A stretch of 64,000 nucleotides of DNA from VRUE01 sp963730315 (GTDB taxonomy: Bacteria > Actinomycetota > Thermoleophilia > Solirubrobacterales > 70-9). Below are positions 11,912-20,711 of the stretch, in pieces. The number at the start of each line of letters is the position of its first letter. The stretch's first letter is position 1. The notes below the pieces were generated by a model, which did not search any database, had not been told where the DNA came from, and was given only the letters and a program-made list of their open reading frames with translations. The stretch covers positions 1-64,000 of the forward strand of contig CAVSRD010000007.1 in NCBI GenBank assembly GCA_963730315.1, in the 5' to 3' direction. The translations under genes and the position numbers were made by a program.

Positions 11912-13195
11912 GTGATACCTCGATACACCCGCAGGGAGATCGGCGAGGTCTGGTCCCAGCAGAGGAAGCTGGAGTGCTGGCTGGAGGTCGAGCTGGCCGC
12001 CACCGAGGCCTGGGCCGAGGAGGGCGTCGTGCCGGGCGAGGCGGTCGAGGCGGCGCGGGCAGGGGCGGCGTTCACGGTCGAGGCGGTCGAGGAGCGCGAG
12101 CGGCTCACCGACCACGACGTCGCCGCCTTCGTCGACGTGGTCGCCGAGTCGGTCGGAGAGCACGGCCGCTGGATCCACTACGGCCTCACCTCCTCCGACG
12201 TGCTCGACACCGCGCTGGCGCTGCAGCTGCGCCAGGCGGGAGAGGTCGTGCTGGCGAGCGCACGCGCCTACCGCGACGCGCTGGTCGAGCGGGCGGTGGA
12301 GCAGCGCGACACGCTTTGCGTGGGCCGCACCCACGGCGTCCACGCCGAGCCGACCAGCTTCGGCCTGCGCCTCGCCGGCTTCGCCTTCGAGGCCGACCGC
12401 AACCTGGCCCGGCTCGCCGACGCCTTCGAGCAGCTGCGCTTCGGCAAGCTCTCCGGCGCGGTCGGCACCTACGCCTCGGTGCCGCCGGCGGTCGAGGCGC
12501 GGGTGATGGAGCGGCTCGGGCTGAAGCGCGAGGACGTCGCCACCCAGGTGGTCCCGCGGGACCGTCACGCGGTGCTGACCTCGCGGATCGCGATCGCCGG
12601 CGCCGGGCTGGAGCGCTTCGCGACCGAGGTCCGCAACCTGCAGCGCACCGAGCTGCACGAGGTCGAGGAGCCGTTCGGCTCGGGCCAGAAGGGCTCCTCG
12701 GCGATGCCCCACAAGCGCAACCCGATCCGCACCGAGCGGATCACCGGCCTGGCCCGGGTGCTGCGCGGCTACGCCCAGACCGGCCTCGAGAACGTCGCCC
12801 TCTGGCATGAGCGTGACATCTCGCACTCCGGCGCCGAGCGCGTGATCCTCCCCGACGCGACGACCGGCCTCGACTACATGCAGGCTCTGGCGGCCGGGGT
12901 CGCCGGCGAGATGACGATCCGCGCCGACCGGATGCGCGAGAACCTCGAGCTGACCCACGGCGCCCTGTTCAGCCAGCGCGCCCTCACCGCCCTGGTCGAG
13001 TCCGGTATGAGCCGCGACGACGCCTACCGCATCGTCCAGGAGAACGCCCAGCGCGCCTGGGACAGCGGCGCCGACTTCCGCGACCTCCTCGCCGAGGCCG
13101 CGCCGGACCTCGACCTCGACGCGGTCTTCGACTACGACGCCTACCTCACGCACGTCCCCGAGGTCTTCGAGCGCCTCGAAGCGCTGCGGGACTGA
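11912..13195 (+). CDS. purB: Adenylosuccinate lyase
   Basis: Cleaves fumarate from SAICAR and from adenylosuccinate, so it serves two steps of AMP synthesis. About 427 residues of the fumarase/aspartase superfamily. Landmarks are TSSDVLDTALALQL, GRTHGVHAEPTSFG (general acid His) and the signature loop GSSAMPHKRNP carrying the catalytic Ser. I set the start at GTG 11912, giving the family N-terminus (M)IPRYTRREIGEVW; GTG 11891, overlapping the purE stop, would add seven residues. It ends 15 bp before a convergent membrane protein. Confidence 0.95.
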   Translation: MIPRYTRREIGEVWSQQRKLECWLEVELAATEAWAEEGVVPGEAVEAARAGAAFTVEAVEERERLTDHDVAAFVDVVAESVGEHGRWIHYGLTSSDVLDTALALQLRQAGEVVLASARAYRDALVERAVEQRDTLCVGRTHGVHAEPTSFGLRLAGFAFEADRNLARLADAFEQLRFGKLSGAVGTYASVPPAVEARVMERLGLKREDVATQVVPRDRHAVLTSRIAIAGAGLERFATEVRNLQRTELHEVEEPFGSGQKGSSAMPHKRNPIRTERITGLARVLRGYAQTGLENVALWHERDISHSGAERVILPDATTGLDYMQALAAGVAGEMTIRADRMRENLELTHGALFSQRALTALVESGMSRDDAYRIVQENAQRAWDSGADFRDLLAEAAPDLDLDAVFDYDAYLTHVPEVFERLEALRD

Positions 13196-13210
13196 CCTCC
13201 GGCTCGGGCG

Positions 13211-13636
13211 TCAGAGGACCTGGCCGTCGAGGAAGCCGGCGATCAGGACGAGCCAGCCGCCGATCTCGGCGGCGATCAAGCCGATCATGAAAGCGTGGGT
13301 GCCGACGATCGGGTCGCGGAACTGGTTGTCGGTGTCCCGCCGCCAGCCGTGCACCGCGTAGCCGGCCACGGCGGCGTAGAAGTAGAAGGCCATCGCCCCC
13401 GCCGCTACGAGGTTGACGGCGGTGCTCCAGCCGCTCAGCTCGACGAACGTCGCGACCAGCAGCAGGGCGAAGCTGTAGAGGAGCGCCGCCCGGTGCGCGG
13501 TGTCGACGTAAGGATGCGCGAGGCCGTCGGCCGCCACAGTCATCTGCCGGTACTTCCAGACGCCGAGCAGCAGGGCAATCAGGAACATCGCCGCCGCGGC
13601 GAGCAGGACGGCCTTGGTGTCCCCATCGAGGTCCAC
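13211..13636 (-). CDS. Four-helix membrane protein of unknown function
   Basis: 141 residues with about four hydrophobic helices (AVLLAAAAMFLIALLLGVW, ALLYSFALLLVATFV, VNLVAAGAMAFYFYAAVAGYAV and MIGLIAAEIGGWLVLIAGFL) and short loops. I do not recognise the family and see no catalytic motif. The first helix starts within ten residues of the ATG, so the start is plausible. It is convergent with purB and divergent from the thioredoxin-fold gene at 13708, with which it shares a short promoter region. Confidence 0.75.
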   Translation of the reverse strand: MDLDGDTKAVLLAAAAMFLIALLLGVWKYRQMTVAADGLAHPYVDTAHRAALLYSFALLLVATFVELSGWSTAVNLVAAGAMAFYFYAAVAGYAVHGWRRDTDNQFRDPIVGTHAFMIGLIAAEIGGWLVLIAGFLDGQVL

Positions 13637-13707
13637 CGCCCGATCCTAGGCGACCGCCCGGAGGCGCCGAGCCCGGCAGCGGCGGCCCGGTCGGTAGGCT
13701 GCGGGCC

Positions 13708-14004
13708 GTGATCCTCTACACCTGCGCGCAGAGAAAGACGGGGCCGGCGTTCGCGCATCCGTGTGCGAAGGCCGGGAAGGCGCTCGATGCGGCCGGCTAC
13801 GAGTACGAGCTGCGCACCGTGGGCGGCTACCGGATGGCGCCCTGGACCTGGGGCAGCCGCGACGCGGACCGAGCCGAGGTCAGGAAGCTGAGCGGCGCCA
13901 ACGAGGTGCCGATCCTGGTGCTCGACGACGGCGAGGTCGTTGCCGGCTCGAGCACGATCGCCCGCTGGGCGGCGGAGCACCCGCGCGCGAAGAGCCCCGG
14001 CTAG
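13708..14004 (+). CDS. Thioredoxin-fold / GST N-terminal domain protein
   Basis: 98 residues with the pattern of a stand-alone GST N-terminal or glutaredoxin-like domain: an initial strand ILYTCAQRKTG with a Cys, the cis-Pro loop NEVPILVL, and the substrate-contact segment VAGSSTIARWAAEH. Substrate unknown. The GTG start lies exactly 7 nt after a TAGGCT hexamer (13695-13700) with no SD, so the mRNA is probably leaderless. Its stop overlaps the end of the convergent P450 gene. Confidence 0.8.
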   Translation: MILYTCAQRKTGPAFAHPCAKAGKALDAAGYEYELRTVGGYRMAPWTWGSRDADRAEVRKLSGANEVPILVLDDGEVVAGSSTIARWAAEHPRAKSPG

Positions 14005-15329
14005 GCGGCGACCGGCTCGCGCTGGCGGGCGGGGTGGCGCGCGGTGACGACGACCTGCGTGCCGGCGCGCGGCGAGAGGGTGATGTTGCGGCGGGCGATC
14101 CCCTCCGGTGCCGGGTCGGCCTTGTGCAGCTCGCAGCGGCCCAGCACCTCGCGCAGGACGATCCGCATCTCGAACTCCGCGAAGGAGGCGCCGAGGCAGC
14201 GGCGCACGCCGCCGCCGAACGGGACCCAGGCGTAGGTGTCGGGACCCTCCTCGAGAAAGCGCTCGGGGCGGAAGGCGAAGGGCTCGGGGTAGACGTCGGC
14301 GCGGGTATGGGCGAGCCAGATCGCCGGCGTGACGTCGGTGCCGGCCGGCAGTGTGAGGCCGTCGGCGCTCAGCTCCTTGCCGAGGCGGCGGCCGGCCAGC
14401 GGCACGACCGGGCGCAGCCGCAGCGACTCGGTGATCGCCGCCCGCAGGTAGTCCTCCTCCCCCTCCTCCAGCGAGTCGCGCAGGCGGCCCAGCTCGGGCG
14501 GGTGGCGGAGCAGCAGGTCGAAGCTCCAGGCGAGCGCCGTCGCGGTCGTCTCGTGGCCGGCGAGCAGCAGGGTCAGCAGCTGGTCGCGCAGCTCGGTGTC
14601 GCTCATCGCCTCGCCGTCCTCGAAGCGGGCCAGCATCAGCGCCGAGAGGATGTCGTCTCGCTCCTCGAGGCCGCCGGCGGCGCGGCGCTCGGCGATCTCG
14701 GCGTAGAGCAGCTCGTCGACTTCCTTCAGCTGGCCCTCGAATTTCGCCCAGGGCCCGCGGCCGCCGAAGCGGCGGCTGGCGAGGCCGATCAGCTGCGTCC
14801 AGGGAGAGGCGGTCTCGGCCAGCACCCGGCTCAGCATCCCGCGCAGCCGCTCCAGCCGCGACCCCTCGCTGACGCCGAAGACGACGCGGAGGATCAGCTC
14901 CAGCGTCACCGCCTGCATCCGCGGGTGGATCGCGAACTCCTCGCCGAGCGGCCAGGAGTCGATCTCGGCGTTGACGATCTCGGTGAGGATCGGCTCGTAG
15001 GAGCGCATCCGCTCGCCGTGGAAGGGGGGCAGCATCACCTTGCGACGCGCCAGGTGCTCGGCGCCCTCGAGCAGCAGCAGCGAGCGCGAGCCGAGGATCG
15101 GCTCGAGGACTATGTTGCGGCCGGGAGGCAGGCCGTGGGCGCGCTCGGTGTACAGCGCCTTGATCGCCGCGGGGTCGGAGATCATCACCATCGGCCGCTC
15201 GAAGCCGAGGAACCTGACGCTGAACGAGTCGCCGTAGCGCTCACGGCACTCCTGCAGGAAGGGCAGCGGGCGGAAGCTCCAGCGCAGGGTCTGGACGAGC
15301 GGCGACGATCTCGGTTCCGGGGGCAGCAG
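14001..15329 (-). CDS. Cytochrome P450
   Basis: Haem monooxygenase. The oxygen-activation helix AGHETTATAL, the ExxR motif ESLR, the PERF motif (FRPERFLEEG) and the haem ligand loop FGGGVRRCLGASFAEFEM (Cys axial ligand) are all present. The first standard start is ATG at 15191 (MVMISDPAA), giving 396 residues, but family-like sequence (FRPLPFLQECRERYG...FSVRFLGFERP) continues upstream in frame to a stop at 15333-15335 with no ATG, GTG or TTG. Only CTG codons at 15329 and 15326 are available there. I therefore extend it to 15329 and mark the start as unresolved. Substrate unknown. Confidence 0.9.
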   Translation of the reverse strand: MLPPEPRSSPLVQTLRWSFRPLPFLQECRERYGDSFSVRFLGFERPMVMISDPAAIKALYTERAHGLPPGRNIVLEPILGSRSLLLLEGAEHLARRKVMLPPFHGERMRSYEPILTEIVNAEIDSWPLGEEFAIHPRMQAVTLELILRVVFGVSEGSRLERLRGMLSRVLAETASPWTQLIGLASRRFGGRGPWAKFEGQLKEVDELLYAEIAERRAAGGLEERDDILSALMLARFEDGEAMSDTELRDQLLTLLLAGHETTATALAWSFDLLLRHPPELGRLRDSLEEGEEDYLRAAITESLRLRPVVPLAGRRLGKELSADGLTLPAGTDVTPAIWLAHTRADVYPEPFAFRPERFLEEGPDTYAWVPFGGGVRRCLGASFAEFEMRIVLREVLGRCELHKADPAPEGIARRNITLSPRAGTQVVVTARHPARQREPVAA

Positions 15330-15403
15330 GGGTTATAGCTTCGCAGACGGCAAGGTGGGTCGGGCACCCCTCCCCCGCCTCGCCGCCAGTTAGCATCGAG
15401 CCG

Positions 15404-16255
15404 GTGCCAACCGCAGTCGCCGATCTGAAGCTTCACTCGTCCGGGAAGGTCAGGGAGATCTACGAGTGGGGCGACGACTTGCTGATGGTCGCCTCCGACC
15501 GGATCTCGATCTACGACGTGGTGATGCCGACGCCGATCCCCGACAAGGGGAAGGTGCTGAACCGGATGTCGCTGTTCTGGTTCGAGCTTACCGGCGACAT
15601 CGTCCCCAACCACCTGATCTCCGACGACGTGCCCGAGGAGGTCGCTGAACGGGCGGTGCGGGTGCGGCGGCTGGAGATGTACCCGGTCGAGTGCGTGGTG
15701 CGCGGCTACCTCTCCGGCTCCGGCTGGCGCGAATACAGGGAGAGCGGCGCGGTCTGCGGGATCGAGCTGCCGTCCGGGCTGCTCGAGTCCGACCGGCTGC
15801 CGGAGCCGATTTTCACGCCATCGACCAAGGCGGAGATCGGCGACCACGACGAGAACGTGGATTTCGAGCGGGCGGCGGAGATCGTCGGCGACCGGGCGCT
15901 GATGGAGGAGCTGGGTCGCATCTCGATCGAGGTCTACTCGCGCGGCGCCGAGCACGCCGCGGAGCGCGGGATCATCCTCGCCGACACCAAGTTCGAGTTC
16001 GGCCGGCACGCGGGCGCCGAGATCATCCTCGCCGACGAGGTCCTCACCCCCGACTCCTCGCGCTTCTGGCCGGCCGACCGCTACGAGCCCGGCAGGGCGC
16101 AGCCCTCCTTCGACAAGCAGTTCGTCCGCGACTGGGCCGACGCCGCCGGCTGGGACCACCGGCCGCCGGCGCCGGAGCTGCCGCCCGACGTGGTGGAGCA
16201 GACGCGGGCGAAGTACGTCGAGGCCTACGAGCGGATCACGGAGCGCGGCTTCTAG
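15404..16255 (+). CDS. purC: SAICAR synthetase
   Basis: Ligates aspartate to CAIR using ATP. 283 residues, matching the longer bacterial/eukaryal-type PurC. Recognisable segments are GKVREIYEWGDDLLMVASDRISIYD at the N-terminus, VECVVRGYLSGSGW, and the closing EIILADEVLTPDSSRFWP with FDKQFVRDW. The GTG start is 7 nt downstream of TAGCAT (15391-15396), so transcription probably begins at or next to the start codon. It overlaps purS by one base. Confidence 0.96.
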   Translation: MPTAVADLKLHSSGKVREIYEWGDDLLMVASDRISIYDVVMPTPIPDKGKVLNRMSLFWFELTGDIVPNHLISDDVPEEVAERAVRVRRLEMYPVECVVRGYLSGSGWREYRESGAVCGIELPSGLLESDRLPEPIFTPSTKAEIGDHDENVDFERAAEIVGDRALMEELGRISIEVYSRGAEHAAERGIILADTKFEFGRHAGAEIILADEVLTPDSSRFWPADRYEPGRAQPSFDKQFVRDWADAAGWDHRPPAPELPPDVVEQTRAKYVEAYERITERGF

Positions 16256-16491
16256 TGGCCCGGGCGCGGGTCCTGATCCGGCCGAAGGAGGGGATCCTCG
16301 ACCCGCAGGGCAAGGCGGTCGAGCGGGCGTTGCCGGCGCTTGGCTTCGAGGGGATCGGGCACGTGCGGATTGGGCGGATGGTCGAGCTGGAGGCGGACGA
16401 CGCGGAGCGGCTGCCGGAGCTGTGCGAGAAGCTGCTCGCCAACCCGCTGATCGAGGACTTCGAGATAGAGAGCATCGACGGCGGCGGCTGA
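16255..16491 (+). CDS. purS: FGAM synthase subunit PurS
   Basis: Small subunit of phosphoribosylformylglycinamidine synthase that bridges PurQ and PurL in the three-part enzyme. 78 residues; family pattern VLIRPKEGILDPQGKAVERALPALGF at the N-terminus and NPLIEDFEIE at the C-terminus. GTG 16255 shares its first base with the last base of the purC stop, and its own stop overlaps the purQ ATG, indicating tight translational coupling. Confidence 0.95.
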   Translation: MARARVLIRPKEGILDPQGKAVERALPALGFEGIGHVRIGRMVELEADDAERLPELCEKLLANPLIEDFEIESIDGGG

Positions 16492-17120
16492 TGCGCTGGG
16501 GCGTGCTCCAGTTCCCCGGCTCCTGCGACGAGCGGGACGCCCTGCACGCCTGCGGCCTGAGCGGCGAGGCACGGCTGGTCTGGCACGAGGAGCGCGACCT
16601 CAGCGGGGTCGAAGCGGTCGTCGTTCCCGGCGGCTTCTCCTACGGCGACTATCTGCGGGCTGGCGCGATCGCCCGCTTCTCGCCGGCGATGGAGGCGGTG
16701 GCCGAGCTGGCGGCGGGGGGTGGGCCGGTGCTGGGGATTTGCAACGGCTTCCAGGTGCTCTGCGAGGCGGGGCTGCTGCCCGGGGCGCTGCTCCTCAACC
16801 AGGAGCTGCGCTTCGTCTGCCGCCAGGTCGAGCTGGTCGACGATGCCGGCGAGAGGCTCTCGATCCCGGTCAAGCACGGTGAAGGGCGCTACTGGGCGCC
16901 GCAGCCGATGCTCGACGAGATCGAGGCGAAGGGCCAGGTGGCGTTCCGCTACGCGCCCGGGCAGAACCCGAACGGCTCGGCCCGCGACATCGCCGGCGTC
17001 GTCAACGAGGCCGGCAATGTGCTCGGCCTGATGCCCCATCCCGAGCACGCGGTCGACCCGCTGACCGGCTCGACCGACGGGCTGCGGGTGTTCGAGTCCA
17101 TCGCGCGGAGCCTGGCATGA
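16491..17120 (+). CDS. purQ: FGAM synthase glutaminase subunit PurQ
   Basis: Class I glutamine amidotransferase that feeds ammonia to PurL. 209 residues. The nucleophile elbow GICNGFQVL contains the catalytic Cys, and the His-Glu of the triad is in MPHPEHAVD. The N-terminal VLQFPGSCDERDAL and PGGFSYGDYLRAGAIA are typical. ATG 16491 overlaps the purS stop and the gene ends in an ATGA overlap with purL. Confidence 0.97.
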   Translation: MRWGVLQFPGSCDERDALHACGLSGEARLVWHEERDLSGVEAVVVPGGFSYGDYLRAGAIARFSPAMEAVAELAAGGGPVLGICNGFQVLCEAGLLPGALLLNQELRFVCRQVELVDDAGERLSIPVKHGEGRYWAPQPMLDEIEAKGQVAFRYAPGQNPNGSARDIAGVVNEAGNVLGLMPHPEHAVDPLTGSTDGLRVFESIARSLA

Positions 17121-19381
17121 CCCCCGCCGGCGCGGACGCGGGAGTGGACGGCGATCCATCCCCGGCCCCTTCGCCGTCCACGGAAGCAGAGCAGCCGGCG
17201 GATCATGTTGTGCTGGGCCTCACCGACGCCGAGTACGAGCTGATCTGCGAGCAGCTCGGCCGGCAGCCGAACCGGGTCGAGCTGGCGATGTTCAGCCTGC
17301 TCTGGTCCGAGCACTGCGCCTACAAGCACTCGCGCAAGCTGCTGCGGCGGCTGCCGACCGAGGGCGAGCGGGTGGTGATGGGTCCGGGCGAGAACGCGGG
17401 CGCGGTCGACGTCGGCGGCGGCTACGCGGTCGCCTTCAAGGTCGAGTCGCACAACCACCCGAGCGCGGTCGAACCGTTCGAGGGAGCGGCGACCGGGGTG
17501 GGCGGCATCCTCCGCGACGTCTTCGCGCTCGGCGCGCGGCCGATCGCGATCCTCGACTCGCTGCGCTTCGGGGAGCTCGACTCGGTGCGCTCGCGCCACC
17601 TGCTCGACGGCGCGGTGCGCGGGATCGGCCACTACGGCAACTCGATCGGCGTGCCGACGGTCGGCGGCGAGGTCTACTTCGAGGCGCCCTACGAGCACAA
17701 CTGCCTGGTCAACGCGATGTGCGTCGGGCTGGCCCGGCGGAAGGACATGGTGCGGGCCGCCGCCGCCGGGGTCGGCAACGCGGTCGTCCTGATGGGCGCC
17801 TCGACCGGGCGGGACGGGATCGGCGGCGCCTCGGTGCTCGCCTCGGCCGAGCTGGGCGAGGGCGACGAAGCGAAGCGGCCGACCGTGCAGATCGGCGACC
17901 CGTTCGAGGAGTCGAAGCTGCTGGAGTGCTGCCTGGAGCTGCTGGAGCGGGGATTGCTGGTCTCGCTGCAGGACCTCGGCGCCGCCGGCCTGACGTCCTC
18001 GGCCGGGGAGATGGCCTCGGCCGGCCGGGTGGGGATCGACATAGACGTGAGGAGGGTGCCGCTGCGGGAGACCGACATGGAGCCGTTCGAGATCATGGTC
18101 TCCGAGTCGCAGGAGCGGATGCTCGCGGTGGTCGAGCCGGGGAGGGTGGCGGAGGTGCTCGCGACCTGCGAGAGATGGCAAACCGGCGCGGCGGAGATCG
18201 GCGCCGTCACCGACCGCGGCCGGCTGCGGGTGCTGCGCGGCGCCGAGACGGTCGGCGACGTGCCGGTCGAGGCGCTGGTCGACGGCTGCCCCCTATACGA
18301 CCTCAGCCCGGCCGCCCCCGAGGGATGGATCTACGGCAACCGGGCAACGCTGGCCGTCGGCGCCTCGCCGGAGGAGACGCTGCTCGCCCTGCTCGCCTCC
18401 CCCAGCGTCGCATCGAAGCGCTGGGCATTCGAGCAGTACGACTCGATCGTCGGCTCGCGCACTGCGCGGCGGCCGGAGAGCGCCGACGCGGCGGTGCTGG
18501 CGATTCCCGAGGCCGGCGGCGCGATCGCCGTCTCGATCGACGGCAATGGGCGGCGGGTCGCCTGCGACCCCTACGCGGGGACCGTCGAGGCGGTGCTCGA
18601 GTGCGCCCAGAACCTCGCCTGCGCCGGCGCCGAGCCGCTCGGCGTGACCAACTGCCTCAACTTCGGCAACCCGGAGAAGCCGACGCCCGCCTGGCAGCTC
18701 GAGGGCGCGGTTGACGGCCTCGCCGACGCCTGCGAGGCGCTCGGCGTCCCGGTCGTCGGCGGCAACGTCTCCCTCTACAACGAGGGCCCGGAGGGCCCGA
18801 TCTACCCGACCCCGGTGGTGGGGATGGTCGGCGAGCTGGCGGACCCGGGCGGCGCGGCGCCGAGCGGCTTCGCCGGCGAGGGGGAGGCGATCGCCCTGCT
18901 CGGGCCGTTCGCCCCCTCGCTGTCCGGCTCGGAGCTGGCGAAGCTGCGCGGCGAGCTGGACACCGGCCTCCCCCGGCCCGAGGTCGCCGCGGTCGCCGCC
19001 GCCTGCGGCGCGGTCCGCGAGGCGGTCCGCACCGGGGTGCTCGCCTCCGCCCACGACGTCAGCGACGGCGGCCTCGCCTGCGCGCTGGCCGAGGCGGCGA
19101 TCGGCGGCGGCGTCGGCTGTCGCGTCGACCTGCAACCGCTGCGCGACCGCGGCTGCTCGCCCGTGGAGACGCTGTTCGGCGAGGGCAGCGGCGGCTTCGT
19201 GGTCAGCGGCGAGCGCGAGGCGCTCGAATCGCTCGCCGGCGACGGCGTCGCCGTGCTCATGCTCGGCGAGGTCGGCGGCGAGGCGCTCAAGATCGTCGCC
19301 GGCGAGGGCAGCGTCGAGGTCCCGCTCGCGGAGGTCGAGCGCGCCTGGCGCTCGCTGCATGCCCTGGTCGAGTCGGCATAG
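17117..19381 (+). CDS. purL: FGAM synthase large subunit PurL
   Basis: ATP-dependent synthetase subunit converting FGAR to FGAM. 754 residues, the size of the small PurL class that works with PurS and PurQ. Landmarks: LGRQPNRVELAMFSLLWSEHC near the N-terminus, FKVESHNHPSAVEPFEGAATGVGG (active-site His), GPGENAGAVDV, and the second half with CLNFGNPEKP, GNVSLYNE and SAHDVSDGGLACALAE. The first 30 residues are a Pro/Ser-rich tail not needed for the fold. It overlaps purQ by 4 bp. Confidence 0.97.
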   Translation: MTPAGADAGVDGDPSPAPSPSTEAEQPADHVVLGLTDAEYELICEQLGRQPNRVELAMFSLLWSEHCAYKHSRKLLRRLPTEGERVVMGPGENAGAVDVGGGYAVAFKVESHNHPSAVEPFEGAATGVGGILRDVFALGARPIAILDSLRFGELDSVRSRHLLDGAVRGIGHYGNSIGVPTVGGEVYFEAPYEHNCLVNAMCVGLARRKDMVRAAAAGVGNAVVLMGASTGRDGIGGASVLASAELGEGDEAKRPTVQIGDPFEESKLLECCLELLERGLLVSLQDLGAAGLTSSAGEMASAGRVGIDIDVRRVPLRETDMEPFEIMVSESQERMLAVVEPGRVAEVLATCERWQTGAAEIGAVTDRGRLRVLRGAETVGDVPVEALVDGCPLYDLSPAAPEGWIYGNRATLAVGASPEETLLALLASPSVASKRWAFEQYDSIVGSRTARRPESADAAVLAIPEAGGAIAVSIDGNGRRVACDPYAGTVEAVLECAQNLACAGAEPLGVTNCLNFGNPEKPTPAWQLEGAVDGLADACEALGVPVVGGNVSLYNEGPEGPIYPTPVVGMVGELADPGGAAPSGFAGEGEAIALLGPFAPSLSGSELAKLRGELDTGLPRPEVAAVAAACGAVREAVRTGVLASAHDVSDGGLACALAEAAIGGGVGCRVDLQPLRDRGCSPVETLFGEGSGGFVVSGEREALESLAGDGVAVLMLGEVGGEALKIVAGEGSVEVPLAEVERAWRSLHALVESA

Positions 19382-19473
19382 GCAAGCGGGCTCCGCCTGG
19401 ACGGTACGGAGGTCCGGCGCTACGCTCAGCAGATCGTCCAGGGCCGGGAACCCGTTCGCAGAAAGGGGGGCGA

Positions 19474-19935
19474 GTGAGGAAACCGTTCAAAGCAATGCTC
19501 GCGGTGACGCTGGGTGCGATGCTTTTTGCCGGCGCGGCGGACGCCGGCAACAGCACGACCTCGGTGCCGCTGCCCCCGCTCGAGGTGCATGCCTCGGCGC
19601 AACGCGCCAGCAGGCGCGCTGTCAGCATCCTGGTCACCACGAGCTATCAGGCGAGCGTCCTCGTCTACGGTCAAATCGGCTGGGGCATCAACACCAAGAA
19701 GGGGAAGCACGCGCGCCTGATCGTCGCCCTCGACGGCGGCAGGCAGACGGTGTCGCCCGGCCGGGTCGCCATTTTCGAAGTGAAGCTGCCAAGGAGCGTT
19801 CTGCGCCGACTTCACCGGCTGACGCCGCGGCAGTCGCTGAAAGCGAGGATCGCGGCTAGTGCGTCCGACGCGTCGGGACGCAAAGCAGTCGACCGGGTCG
19901 TGGTCAAGCTGAGGGGGCTCGCAAGGCGGCAGTGA
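19474..19935 (+). CDS. Small secreted protein of unknown function
   Basis: 153 residues with a clear signal peptide (RKPFKAMLAVTLGAMLFAGAADAG, cleavage after ADA) and a basic mature part rich in Arg, Lys and Ser. Two segments look like paired beta-strands (VSILVTTSYQASVLVYGQIGW and LIVALDGGRQTVSPGRVAIFEVKL). I do not recognise the family. The GTG start follows AAAGGGGGGCGA. It stands alone between purL and a convergent acylphosphatase gene. Confidence 0.65.
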   Translation: MRKPFKAMLAVTLGAMLFAGAADAGNSTTSVPLPPLEVHASAQRASRRAVSILVTTSYQASVLVYGQIGWGINTKKGKHARLIVALDGGRQTVSPGRVAIFEVKLPRSVLRRLHRLTPRQSLKARIAASASDASGRKAVDRVVVKLRGLARRQ

Positions 19936-19965
19936 GGCGGCCGGCGAAGGGCGACGAGGCTCGGC

Positions 19966-20232
19966 TCATCGCACCTCGAACCCGGTCAGGCCCTGCGGCT
20001 GCTCGCCGGTGACATCGACGCGCTCCACCGCGGCGCCACGGGGGCCCTCGCGGCAGAACGCGAGCAGCGCCTCGACCGCCTCGGGGTCGCCCTCGAAGAC
20101 CGCCTCGACCGTGCCGTCGGGCCGGTTGCGGACCCAGCCGGCGACGCCGCGCGCTGCCGCCCGGCGGCGGGTCGTGTCGCGAAAGAAGACCCCCTGCACG
20201 CGTCCGTGGACGACGGCCCGGCGGCGGATCAA
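19966..20232 (-). CDS. acyP: Acylphosphatase
   Basis: Hydrolyses acyl phosphates. From TTG 20232 it is 88 residues, the normal acylphosphatase size. The conserved phosphate loop is HGRVQGVFFRD (catalytic Arg) and the catalytic Asn is in GWVRNRPDGTVEAVFEG. A longer reading to 20427 adds about 65 residues unlike any acylphosphatase and overlaps the next gene, so I reject it. It lies 5 bp downstream of the secreted protein ending at 20238 and is probably co-transcribed with it. Confidence 0.88.
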   Translation of the reverse strand: MIRRRAVVHGRVQGVFFRDTTRRRAAARGVAGWVRNRPDGTVEAVFEGDPEAVEALLAFCREGPRGAAVERVDVTGEQPQGLTGFEVR

Positions 20233-20237
20233 GGCGC

Positions 20238-20627
20238 TCAGCGCTTGCGGAAGTGGAGGGATGGGCCGATGCGGAAGCCGGATTGGTGCCAGCTGACCGT
20301 GTAGCGACCGCTCGCCCGATGGGAGAAATGCCGGGCGAAGTCGATCCGGCTGGCGTAGATGCCGTGCCGCCTCGGGATGAGCCGGTAGGAGTGACACTGG
20401 CGCGACCGCCGTGGGGGCTTCACGCACAGCTTGTACCTGCCGCGGAAGGAGAAGGTGCGGACCACCAGCTTGATCCGGCCGCCGGAGCGGGCGACGTAGG
20501 TGCAGAAGTCGCCGGTCGGGCTGCAGTAGCTGTCGATCGCCCGCATCCGGGCCGAAACGGAGGCGGGGATGAGCAGGCAGGCGGTGGCCGCCAGGGCGAG
20601 GACTGTGGTGGCGAGGCGGTGGCGCAT
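20238..20627 (-). CDS. Secreted cysteine-containing protein of unknown function
   Basis: 129 residues from ATG 20627: signal peptide RHRLATTVLALAATACLLIPASVSARM, then a basic mature domain with four Cys (YCSPTGDFCTY, LCVKPPRRSRQC) that could form two disulfides and a beta-rich pattern (RIKLVVRTFSFRGRYKLCV). Function unknown. The longer reading to 20693 would put about 22 charged residues ahead of the signal peptide, so I prefer the internal ATG. Confidence 0.65.
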   Translation of the reverse strand: MRHRLATTVLALAATACLLIPASVSARMRAIDSYCSPTGDFCTYVARSGGRIKLVVRTFSFRGRYKLCVKPPRRSRQCHSYRLIPRRHGIYASRIDFARHFSHRASGRYTVSWHQSGFRIGPSLHFRKR

Positions 20628-20711
20628 CGGCTCGATGGTGCGACGCGGTTTCCCGAATGTCAAGTCGAGGGCTCCGGTACGCGGCACGCTCATCGGCTAG
20701 CCTGACTTCCC

